Positions 7,603 through 14,782 of a stretch of DNA of 21,302 nt are shown piece after piece. Below the pieces are notes generated by a model that was given only the letters and a program-made list of their open reading frames with translations, did not search any database and had not been told where the DNA came from. The DNA lies in NCBI GenBank assembly GCA_030625465.1, contig DAOUQS010000007.1:1-21302 (forward strand), in the 5' to 3' direction. Origin of the DNA: Amylibacter sp. GTDB taxonomy: Bacteria > Pseudomonadota > Alphaproteobacteria > Rhodobacterales > Rhodobacteraceae. A program made the translations under genes and the position numbers. Position 1 is the first letter of the stretch, and each line of letters starts with the position of its first letter.

Positions 7603-7871
7603 GTATTTACCCCGTAGATAAGTTGAAACAGGTGCGCGAATTATTGAGATTCGCCCAAACCGCCTTTGAATTTGATTAAATACTGTCTTGACTCGACTCA
7701 AAAATCAACCCACTGATTGAATGATCATTCAGTGGATAGGAAGGTATTTACGAAAAATTGCAGGCAGGGGCCGAAACAAAAGCAACTGTCGTGACGAATG
7801 TCGCAACCTGAAAAGCGCAAGAATGATTATATTGCCTGGTAAACTCTGGGTGCCAAAAAGGGAGACCGAAT
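7603..7871. promoter_or_regulatory. Divergent control region between the two catabolic operons
   Basis: These 269 bp separate the first gene of the minus operon (cupin) from the first gene of the plus operon (binding protein). No convincing coding frame is present. It must carry both promoters. The main visible element is the palindrome at 7718-7731, nearly central, which could control both directions. I could not find a consensus-quality -35/-10 pair; TATATT near 7832 is a possible -10 for the plus operon but lacks a good -35. Confidence 0.6.
7710..7735. promoter_or_regulatory. Perfect 14-bp palindrome, candidate operator for the BetI-like repressor
   Basis: TGAATGATCATTCA at 7718-7731 is a perfect palindrome. 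Overlapping it, CCACTGA (7710-7716) and TCAGTGG (7729-7735) form a second inverted repeat with a 12-base spacer and a centre shifted by 2 bp. TetR-family repressors usually bind palindromes of this size, and the BetI site contains a related TTGAAC/GTTCAA palindrome. A BetI-like gene lies in the plus operon at 12032. The assignment as its operator is inference; the symmetry is directly visible. Confidence 0.6.
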
Positions 7872-8993
7872 ATGGATGTAATTGACCAATTAGGTGAGCT
7901 TGGCGAAGGAAAGCTGAGCCGCAGAAAATTCACAAAATCACTAATGGCTGCCGGGATAGGTATTGCCACAACGCCACTGGCTTCTAGCCTTGCCCAAGCG
8001 GCGGCAGATGATCAGGGTACCTTCTTTACTTGGGGTGGATATGACATTCCGGAACTGTTCGGTGCTTACAAGGAAAAGCACGGCGAATTGCCAAGTTTTG
8101 CAACTTTCGGCGGGTCGGAAGAAGCCTTGACCAAAATGCGCGGCGGCTATGTTGTTGACGTTTCGCACCCGTGTAATGCGGGCATTCCGCGCTGGATTGC
8201 CTCGGGTCTGTTCCAGCCAATTGACACATCGCGCCTGTCGAACTGGTCTGATGTGATACCAGAGCTTTATAACCTTCAAGGCAACTTCGTGGATGGCAAG
8301 CCGTATCTGGCACCGTTTGATTGGGGCCAAACCTCGATCACCTACCGCACGGATCTTTTCGAGCTGGAAGGCGAAGAGTCTTGGGATATGCTTTGGGATG
8401 AACGCTACAAGGGTCGCCTTGGCAGCCTAGCATCAGGTGGCGACGCTTGGTGGTGTGGTGCCATCAAGGCCGGTGTCGCCATGAGTGATATCGATACACC
8501 TGAAGCCTTTGAAAAGATCGCGGCGGCTATGCGCGCACAACGCCCGCTTATTCGTGTCTACACGGATGACACCACCACATTGGAACAAGCACTTGCTTCG
8601 GGCGAGATGGTTGCTGCGATGACTTGGAACAGTTCGGCATCGCTACTGAAAGCCGATGGTGTTCCTGTCCGGTTTGCAACCCCGAAAGAAGGTGCTTTGA
8701 CTTGGGTTTGCGGGTTGATGATTCACAAGGATGCACCAAATCTGGATAGTGCTTATGACATCATTGATTCCCTGCTAAGTGTGGAATCCGGTAAGTACAT
8801 GATCAATGATTATGGCTATGGCCATGCCAACAGTAAGGCCTTCGACGCATTCGACGAGGAAACCCTAGTGGGGCTTGGTCTAAGCAAGACCCCGACCGAT
8901 ATCCTTGCCGCAGGTCACTTCCAAATACCGCAGTCGCAGGAATGGGAAACCAAGATGAACGCCTTGTTTGAGGAAATCAAAGCAGGCTTTTAA
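7872..8993 (+). CDS. Pot-type ABC transporter periplasmic substrate-binding protein
   Basis: This 373-residue binding protein is complete. A Tat signal (LSRRKFTKSLMAAG, about residues 15-28) is followed by a hydrophobic stretch and a likely cleavage after SLAQA. The mature protein starts with TFFTWGGYDIPELFGAYKEK and shows the family pattern YLAPFDWGQTSITYR, typical of PotD-like extracytoplasmic receptors for polyamines and related organic cations. Several Trp/Tyr residues (WGGY, FDWG, AWWCGA, TWVCG) could form a cage for a methylated ammonium group (inference). GGGAG lies nine bases before ATG 7872. It is first gene of the long plus operon; the strong hairpin after it probably keeps its expression above that of the permeases. 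Confidence 0.92.
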   Translation: MDVIDQLGELGEGKLSRRKFTKSLMAAGIGIATTPLASSLAQAAADDQGTFFTWGGYDIPELFGAYKEKHGELPSFATFGGSEEALTKMRGGYVVDVSHPCNAGIPRWIASGLFQPIDTSRLSNWSDVIPELYNLQGNFVDGKPYLAPFDWGQTSITYRTDLFELEGEESWDMLWDERYKGRLGSLASGGDAWWCGAIKAGVAMSDIDTPEAFEKIAAAMRAQRPLIRVYTDDTTTLEQALASGEMVAAMTWNSSASLLKADGVPVRFATPKEGALTWVCGLMIHKDAPNLDSAYDIIDSLLSVESGKYMINDYGYGHANSKAFDAFDEETLVGLGLSKTPTDILAAGHFQIPQSQEWETKMNALFEEIKAGF

Positions 8994-9002
8994 CGCTTAC
9001 TG

Positions 9003-9050
9003 TTTCGGGCCTGATTGGGTTTAATTGATCCGCCGGGCCCGAAATTTTTT
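9003..9050 (+). terminator. Intrinsic terminator-like hairpin after the binding-protein gene (probably leaky)
   Basis: TTTCGGGCC (9003-9011) pairs perfectly with GGCCCGAAA (9036-9044) across a 24-base loop, and six T residues (9045-9050) follow at once. This is a textbook intrinsic terminator, 10 bp past the binding-protein stop. Since the permease and ATPase genes follow on the same strand, it is likely partial, as in other importer operons where the binding protein is made in excess. Confidence 0.8.
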
Positions 9051-9064
9051 GCATATAGGTTACC

Positions 9065-9117
9065 TTGCGATTTTGCGCGATTGCGCGCGATCAGGGTCAC
9101 CTTCCAGTCACTTCCAG
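9065..9117 (+). repeat. Short tandem repeat series in the binding-protein/permease spacer
   Basis: The spacer shows TTGCGAT, then TTGCGCGAT, then TTGCGCGCGAT (9065-9091), a series growing by one GC step each time. The near-duplicate TCACCTTCCAG / TCACTTCCAG follows (9097-9117). No function is known; replication slippage could have produced the pattern, or it may form part of the permease mRNA leader. Confidence 0.45.
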
Positions 9118-9204
9118 TTTGGAGCACGCCTCAATATGAGTGCAGATCACGCAACAAATATCTCAGGCTGCACAACGCCTCTGCCAAAGACCGGAAGGCT
9201 GAGC

Positions 9205-10068
9205 ATGATGCTACAGAAATCCGAGACGTTGCGCGCCTACAGCCTGTTATCGCCAACTCTGATTATCATGGCGATCGGTATTCTTGTGCCGTTTGGCATC
9301 CTGATCGTCATGAGTTTCTGGACGCAGGTTGGTTTTGGGTTTGACATGACCCCGACTGTTGCCAATTACGAAATGGCCACGGAACGGCCCATTTATGGCG
9401 CGCTGCTTAAGCGATCCTTGTGGATGTCCGGCATGGCAACCGTTACCACCGTGCTGCTGTGTTATCCAATGGCTTACTTCGTTGCCTTCCATGTGCATCG
9501 CAACAAGATGTTATGGATCGTCCTGATGACACTTCCGTTCTGGACCAGCTACCTGCTGCGGGTTTTCGCCTGGAAAGTGGTGCTGGGCTATGATGGTGTT
9601 ATCAATTCAGCCCTGATGAACATCGGGTTGATCGAAAAGCCGCTGGAATTTCTTCTTTACAGTCAAGCCGCCGTGATCATCACGCTTGCACACGCCTGGG
9701 CGGCGTTTGCCATTTTACCGATGTATGTGTCGCTTGAAAAAATCGACAGGTCGCTCTTAGAGGCGGCTACCGACCTTGGCGATGGGCCGGTGATGCGATT
9801 TCTTAGAATAACACTGCCGCTATCGCTGCCGGGTGTCATGTCGGCCACCCTGCTGATTTTCATTCCAACCACCGGCGACTATATCACACCAGCACTTCTG
9901 GGTGGCCCTGACGGCGTGATGATTGGCAACCTGATCCAGAAACAATTTGGGGCCGTGAACAACTGGCCCATGGGGGCAACACTTGCCATCATCCTGATGC
10001 TGTCGATCGCGATGATTACACTGGTCTTTTTGTTCGCCACCAATTTCGTCAGAAAGCGTATATCATGA
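9205..10068 (+). CDS. ABC transporter permease 1 (PotB-like)
   Basis: This is an inner-membrane permease of 287 residues from the chosen start, with about six membrane helices beginning LLSPTLIIMAIGILVPFGIL. The cytoplasmic EAA loop that docks the ATPase is clear: EAATDLGDGPVMRFLRITLP. PotB-type proteins are about 285 residues. I prefer ATG 9205 because GGAAGG lies six bases upstream; an in-frame ATG at 9136 with a distant GGAG would add 23 hydrophilic residues and remains possible. A still longer TTG start at 9025 falls inside the terminator hairpin and is unlikely. It overlaps the next permease gene by 4 bp (ATGA). Confidence 0.9.
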   Translation: MMLQKSETLRAYSLLSPTLIIMAIGILVPFGILIVMSFWTQVGFGFDMTPTVANYEMATERPIYGALLKRSLWMSGMATVTTVLLCYPMAYFVAFHVHRNKMLWIVLMTLPFWTSYLLRVFAWKVVLGYDGVINSALMNIGLIEKPLEFLLYSQAAVIITLAHAWAAFAILPMYVSLEKIDRSLLEAATDLGDGPVMRFLRITLPLSLPGVMSATLLIFIPTTGDYITPALLGGPDGVMIGNLIQKQFGAVNNWPMGATLAIILMLSIAMITLVFLFATNFVRKRIS

Positions 10069-10880
10069 AGTCTGGCACCTATATAAAACAAGTAAATCGC
10101 CCACTTCAGTTTTATGCGGTGTTGTTTCTGATCGTGCTTTACGTGCCAGTTCTTTTTCTGCCGCTGTTCAGCTTTAACGACTCGATCTATGTCAAATTCC
10201 CGCTAAAAGGTTTCACGTTTCAATGGTACATTGAACTTCTTGACCGTGAACCGGTTTGGGCCGCTTTGATGAACAGTATCAAGGTCGGGGTGACAACGTC
10301 AGTCATTGCAACGGGGTTCGGTGTTTTTGCCGCCAAAGCCATCACGCGCTACAGTTTGCCGGGTCGTGGCCCCGTGGTCGGCTTTATCATGCTGCCACTG
10401 GTCGTTCCGGGTATCATTTTCGGGGTAGCACTTTTGGTTCTGCTCAGCCAGTTGGGCATTCGCCTGTCACTTTACACGGTGACCGCGGGTCATATTATCG
10501 TCTGCCTGCCCTTTGCCATCGCGACCATGATCCCGCGTTTTGAAGGTTTTGATAAATCAGTGGAAGAAGCTTCGGCCGATCTGGGGGAAAACGCTTGGTG
10601 GACATTTTGGCGGATAACCTTCCCGATGGTTTTTCCGGGTATTCTGGCCAGCCTACTGCTAACCTTCACGGTTTCATTTGATGAATTTATCATGGCCTTT
10701 TTCCTAAGCGGATCCGACGCGACACTACCGATGTATATCTGGGGCCAACTTCGGTTTCCCCAAGCGTTCCCTTCGATCCTCGCAATGGCGTCGATCATCC
10801 TCGCTATATCGTTCATTCTGGTATTTCTTGGGCAATGGATCAACCGCGATGCCCATTCCAATACATTCGAAAGTAAATAA
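10065..10880 (+). CDS. ABC transporter permease 2 (PotC-like)
   Basis: This 271-residue inner-membrane protein has about six membrane helices; the first is FYAVLFLIVLYVPVLFLPLF. The EAA-loop motif EEASADLGENAWWTFWRITF marks it as the second channel subunit of a Pot-type importer. Family members have about 260-280 residues. It starts in an ATGA overlap with permease 1 and ends 5 bp before the ATPase start, so the three membrane-complex genes are translated together. Confidence 0.93.
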   Translation: MKSGTYIKQVNRPLQFYAVLFLIVLYVPVLFLPLFSFNDSIYVKFPLKGFTFQWYIELLDREPVWAALMNSIKVGVTTSVIATGFGVFAAKAITRYSLPGRGPVVGFIMLPLVVPGIIFGVALLVLLSQLGIRLSLYTVTAGHIIVCLPFAIATMIPRFEGFDKSVEEASADLGENAWWTFWRITFPMVFPGILASLLLTFTVSFDEFIMAFFLSGSDATLPMYIWGQLRFPQAFPSILAMASIILAISFILVFLGQWINRDAHSNTFESK

Positions 10881-10885
10881 AACAC

Positions 10886-11986
10886 ATGACGCAAGATAAC
10901 GCCTTTATTTCATTCCGGAACGTCAACAAATTCTTTGGCAAGTATCAAGCGATCGATGATGTGTCCCTGGATATCAGTCATGGCGAGTTTTTCTCACTGC
11001 TTGGATCATCCGGTTGCGGAAAAACCACATTATTGCGGATGCTGGCGGGCTTTGAGGCCGTCAGTTCGGGTGAAATTTATATTGATGGGCAACCAATGTC
11101 GGGCGTGCCGCCACATCACCGGCCGGTCAATATGGTGTTTCAGAACTATGCGATCTTTCCGCACCTGAATGTACGCGACAACATCGCTTATGGTTTACGT
11201 AAACAAAAGCTGTCGCGCGCCAAACGCAACGATATGGTCGACGACATGCTGGAGTTGATCAAGCTGCCGGAATATGGTGACCACAAAGCCACCCAACTGT
11301 CTGGCGGACAACGCCAAAGAATTGCACTGGCACGCGCCCTGATCCTGAAACCCAAGGTTTTACTGCTGGATGAGCCGCTGGGCGCACTTGATAAACAACT
11401 GCGCGAACAGATGCAACTGGAACTGCGCGCGTTGCAAAAAACCGTGGGCATCACCTTTGTCTTTGTGACACATGATCAAGAAGAAGCACTAACATTATCA
11501 GACCGGATCGCGGTGATGTCTGAAGGGCGCTATTTGCAGGTTGATACACCGACAGGGCTATACGAAAATCCAGTGAGCCGTGAAGTGGCCAGCTTTATCG
11601 GAACCATGAACTTTTTTGACGGCACTGTAACGTCAATCAAGGACGGCAACGCAGTGATCAAGGTTGACGGTTTGGGGGAAGTTTCAGCACCGGTAGGAAC
11701 GATGCCTCTGATGGCAGGGAATACCGTTACTGTTGCTATCCGGCCAGAAAAGTTTTTGCTGACGGATGATAAACCCGATGGCCTGCAATATTCTGTCAAA
11801 GGGCAGTTGAACAATGCGGCCTATCTGGGCGAGCGCAGCCATTATTACGTCAGCATAGAAGGCGTTTCGCAACCTACCGCCGTATCAACACAAAACCGGG
11901 GCCGCACCAAAGAGATTGAAGCACAAAACCGCCCGGTTTGGTTAAGCTGGGACAGTGCGGCAATTGTTGTTTTGAAAGATGTATGA
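10886..11986 (+). CDS. Pot-type ABC transporter ATP-binding protein
   Basis: This 366-residue ATPase energises the importer encoded directly upstream. Walker A is GSSGCGKTT (residues 40-48), Q-loop Gln86, signature LSGGQ (138-142), Walker B LLLDEP (159-164) and H-loop His196 in VTHDQEEALT. The C-terminal 120 residues form a TOBE-type region with VAIRPEKFLLT. It resembles the ATPase of the left transporter in motif order and length, so the two systems are related but separate. The ATG at 10886 is 5 bp after the permease stop. Confidence 0.94.
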   Translation: MTQDNAFISFRNVNKFFGKYQAIDDVSLDISHGEFFSLLGSSGCGKTTLLRMLAGFEAVSSGEIYIDGQPMSGVPPHHRPVNMVFQNYAIFPHLNVRDNIAYGLRKQKLSRAKRNDMVDDMLELIKLPEYGDHKATQLSGGQRQRIALARALILKPKVLLLDEPLGALDKQLREQMQLELRALQKTVGITFVFVTHDQEEALTLSDRIAVMSEGRYLQVDTPTGLYENPVSREVASFIGTMNFFDGTVTSIKDGNAVIKVDGLGEVSAPVGTMPLMAGNTVTVAIRPEKFLLTDDKPDGLQYSVKGQLNNAAYLGERSHYYVSIEGVSQPTAVSTQNRGRTKEIEAQNRPVWLSWDSAAIVVLKDV

Positions 11987-12031
11987 TTGATCCGTACAAT
12001 GCGCGCGAAACAGGAACTAAAGTGTTAAATA

Positions 12032-12706
12032 ATGAACCAAGAACAGATAAAACCTGATAAGATCAGTCCAAAAAAACCCAGAACCGCCTCAAAAGAAGTG
12101 CGGCGGCAACAGCTTATCAACGCCACAATCGACAGCATTGCCAAACATGGCATCGCGGGCACTACTGTGACCACTGTTACCAAGGCGGCTGGCCTATCTA
12201 TGGGGCTGGCAAACTTCCATTTCGCAACCAAGCAAAACCTGTTTGAGGAGACCCTACGCTTTCTGGCCGAAGAGCATCACAATCACTGGAAGGTCAGCTA
12301 TGAAAAAGCTAATCTTACCCCTGTGGATAAACTCCGGGCCATTGTTGCAGCACATTTTCATTCCAAAATCTGTAACCGGAAAAAAATCGCCGTCTGGTAC
12401 AGTTTTTTCGGCGATGCCAAGGCGCGGGCTTCTTACCGTAAGCTTGCTGACGAAATCGATACTGAACGCCGTGATATCACGGCTGAGCTGTGCATACAGA
12501 TCATCAAAGACGGAGGCTACGATAATGTGGATCCTGTCAATATCGCCTATACGCTTGAAGGTCTTTATGATGGTCTGTGGCTTAACATTCTGATGTATCC
12601 TGAGGAATTTTCACGCTCTGACATGACCTTGCGCATCGAAAGCTACCTTTCGCTGGTCTTTCCAAGACACTTCAAAAACTCCACCAACCCTGCATGCAAA
12701 GGATAG
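12032..12706 (+). CDS. TetR-family transcriptional repressor, BetI-like
   Basis: This 224-residue regulator has an N-terminal TetR helix-turn-helix at about residues 25-70 (RRQQLINATIDSIAKHGIAG, then AAGLSMGLANFHFATKQNLF). This pattern and the C-terminal GLYDGLWLN segment match BetI, the choline-responsive repressor of glycine betaine synthesis, whose C-terminus has DGLWLR. The N-terminus is about 15 residues longer than BetI and rich in Lys. No bet dehydrogenase genes are nearby, so it probably senses the amine processed by this locus. It lies between the transporter and enzyme genes; the palindrome at 7718-7731 is the best candidate operator. The next gene starts 3 bp after its stop. Confidence 0.88.
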   Translation: MNQEQIKPDKISPKKPRTASKEVRRQQLINATIDSIAKHGIAGTTVTTVTKAAGLSMGLANFHFATKQNLFEETLRFLAEEHHNHWKVSYEKANLTPVDKLRAIVAAHFHSKICNRKKIAVWYSFFGDAKARASYRKLADEIDTERRDITAELCIQIIKDGGYDNVDPVNIAYTLEGLYDGLWLNILMYPEEFSRSDMTLRIESYLSLVFPRHFKNSTNPACKG

Positions 12707-12709
12707 AAT

Positions 12710-14761
12710 TTGGCCCGTGATCCACGTTATAACATCCTATTTGAACCGATTAAAATTGGCCCTGTAACCGCTAAAAACCGATTTTATCAGGTGCCGCATT
12801 GTAACGGCATGGGGCATCTTTACCCATCCAGTTGGCTTGAAATGCGGCGCATCAAAGCCCAAGGGGGCTGGGGTGTGGTGAACACTGAAGAAGTTGAAAT
12901 CAGCCATACGTCTGAACTTAGCCCGATCCCGGAAGGGCGGCTTTGGGATGACAGCGATATTCCGCTTTTGGCCAGAATGGCTGATGCGGTTCACGAATAT
13001 GGCGCGCTGGCCGGCATTGAACCTGCGCATCTGGGTGGCGGGGCGTCCAATAACTACAGTCGGGAAATTCCGATGGGTGTGTCTGCGCGGCCCATCGACC
13101 TTCTGGAACCCATTCAGGCCCGGGCCATGGACAAGGCAGATATCAAGGCATTTCGTAAGATGCATGTCGATGCAGCCATTCGCAGTAAGAAGGCCGGATT
13201 TGACATCATCTATATTTATTGCGGCCATGATATGACGACCTTTGCCCATTTTCTGTCTCGCCGTAATGATCGGTCGGATGAATATGGCGGGGTGCTGAAA
13301 AACCGGGTCCGCCTGATCCGCGAGGTTCTTGAAGAAACCAAAGAGGCGATTGGCAACACCTGTGCCGTGGCCATACGCTTTGGTGTCGAAGAACTGATAG
13401 GGCCAGCAGGACTGACCTGTGAGGGCGAAGGGCGCGAAGTTGTCGAGTTGCTGGCCGACCTGCCGGATCTTTGGGATGTGAACCTGTCCGGCTGGCCAAA
13501 TGACAGCGCGACCTCTCGGTTTGAGGCAGAGGGATTTCAGGACAGTTATGTTTCTTTCGTCAAGAAAGTAACCAACAAGCCGGTTGTCGGTGTCGGCCGC
13601 TATACCTCGCCTGATGCGATGGTTTCGCTTATCAAAAGCGGTCAACTTGATCTGATTGGTGCGGCACGGCCCTCAATCGCTGACCCGTTCCTGCCCAATA
13701 AGATTGCAGAAGGCCGGGTTGAAGATATTCGCGAATGTATCGGCTGCAACATGTGTGTGACCGGGGACGCTTTGGCAACGCCAATGCGGTGTACGCAAAA
13801 TCCGACCATGGGCGAAGAGTGGCGCCGTGGCTGGCACCCTGAAAAGATCGCTCCGGCGAAATCTGACGAGACTGTTTTGATCGTCGGGGGTGGCCCCGCG
13901 GGGCTAGAGGCCGCGCGTGCTTTGGGCCAGCGGGGGCATGCCGTAACACTGGCAGAGGCTGGCACTGAAACTGGCGGACGGGTTGCTATTGAAAGCCGCC
14001 TGCCGGGGCTTTCGCAATGGCGCCGGGTGGCTGATTACCGCCAATACCAGATCAGCCAGATGGCCAATGTTGAGGTCTTTTATGACAGCCGTTTGACAGC
14101 AGAACAGGTTTTGGAGTTTGGGGCAGATCACGTTGTTCTGGCCACCGGGTCGAAATGGGCACGCCACGGTATCGGGCGGCATAATCACGATCCGATCCAG
14201 ATGTCTGATGGGGCAGTGGTTCTGACACCGGATGAAATTGCGGCAGGTAAGATACCCAAAGGCCCGGTCGTGGTGTTTGATGACGATCACTACTACATGG
14301 GCGGTGTCATGGCCGAAAAACTACGGCTTGAAGGGCTGGATGTGACCTATGTCACGCCGGCTGCGGATGTGTCGACATGGACGCACAACACGTTGGAACA
14401 GGCTAAAATTCAGACACGCCTGATCGAATTGGGTGTCAAGATCGTACCACTTCACAATCTTGCTTCCATTGAACCCGACCATGTTAAGCTGGCTTGCGTC
14501 TTTACCGATAAAAAACAAACATTGGTGTGCAAATCAGTGGTGATGGTCACCATGCGCGATGCCGAAGATGCGCTTTACCATGCCTTGACGGCAAACCCCG
14601 AAAACAGCCCAAAGACCGTGACCCGTATAGGCGATTGCCTTGCACCCGGTACCATCGCGGCCGCCGTTTATTCCGGCCACCGCTATGCCCGCGAATTGGG
14701 CGAACCCGTATCTGAAGGGGTTCCGTTTCGCCGTGAACTTGTTGCCCTGTCCCCTGATTGA
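12710..14761 (+). CDS. TMADH-family FMN/4Fe-4S/FAD oxidoreductase (paralogue 2)
   Basis: This 683-residue member of the trimethylamine dehydrogenase family likely removes N-alkyl groups oxidatively from an amine. The start is TTG; AAAGGA precedes it and the resulting MARDPRYNILFEP aligns end to end with TMADH. Cys31 matches the flavinylation cysteine. Tyr170, His173 and Asp265 match the catalytic triad. Cluster cysteines are C343, C346, C349 and C361. The FAD/NAD motif VGGGPAGLE starts near 392. The substrate pocket differs strongly from TMADH: the Tyr60 position is Glu61, Ser74 is Glu75, Trp105 is Ala106, and the third cage tryptophan is missing; only Trp262 of the cage remains. Two acidic residues in the pocket suggest a substrate with an extra positive or hydroxyl group (inference). 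Confidence 0.93.
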   Translation: MARDPRYNILFEPIKIGPVTAKNRFYQVPHCNGMGHLYPSSWLEMRRIKAQGGWGVVNTEEVEISHTSELSPIPEGRLWDDSDIPLLARMADAVHEYGALAGIEPAHLGGGASNNYSREIPMGVSARPIDLLEPIQARAMDKADIKAFRKMHVDAAIRSKKAGFDIIYIYCGHDMTTFAHFLSRRNDRSDEYGGVLKNRVRLIREVLEETKEAIGNTCAVAIRFGVEELIGPAGLTCEGEGREVVELLADLPDLWDVNLSGWPNDSATSRFEAEGFQDSYVSFVKKVTNKPVVGVGRYTSPDAMVSLIKSGQLDLIGAARPSIADPFLPNKIAEGRVEDIRECIGCNMCVTGDALATPMRCTQNPTMGEEWRRGWHPEKIAPAKSDETVLIVGGGPAGLEAARALGQRGHAVTLAEAGTETGGRVAIESRLPGLSQWRRVADYRQYQISQMANVEVFYDSRLTAEQVLEFGADHVVLATGSKWARHGIGRHNHDPIQMSDGAVVLTPDEIAAGKIPKGPVVVFDDDHYYMGGVMAEKLRLEGLDVTYVTPAADVSTWTHNTLEQAKIQTRLIELGVKIVPLHNLASIEPDHVKLACVFTDKKQTLVCKSVVMVTMRDAEDALYHALTANPENSPKTVTRIGDCLAPGTIAAAVYSGHRYARELGEPVSEGVPFRRELVALSPD

Positions 14762-14782
14762 TAACAAATACCGGAGAAACCC

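Noticed and set aside
7603..7701. Longer cupin protein starting at 7701
   Set aside because: The extra 33 residues are basic, unlike the rest, and lie in the control region; ATG 7602 has a GGGG-type site.
9025..9204. Permease starting at TTG 9025
   Set aside because: That codon lies in the loop of the terminator hairpin and the extension lacks a ribosome-binding site.
12032..12706. Naming the TetR gene betI
   Set aside because: Similarity to BetI is good, but no choline or betaine aldehyde dehydrogenase genes are nearby, so the ligand and role may differ.
12737..13645. Long open frame of 302 codons on the minus strand
   Set aside because: It lies wholly antisense to the TMADH-family gene, which has full cofactor and catalytic motifs; no ribosome-binding site or recognisable domain.
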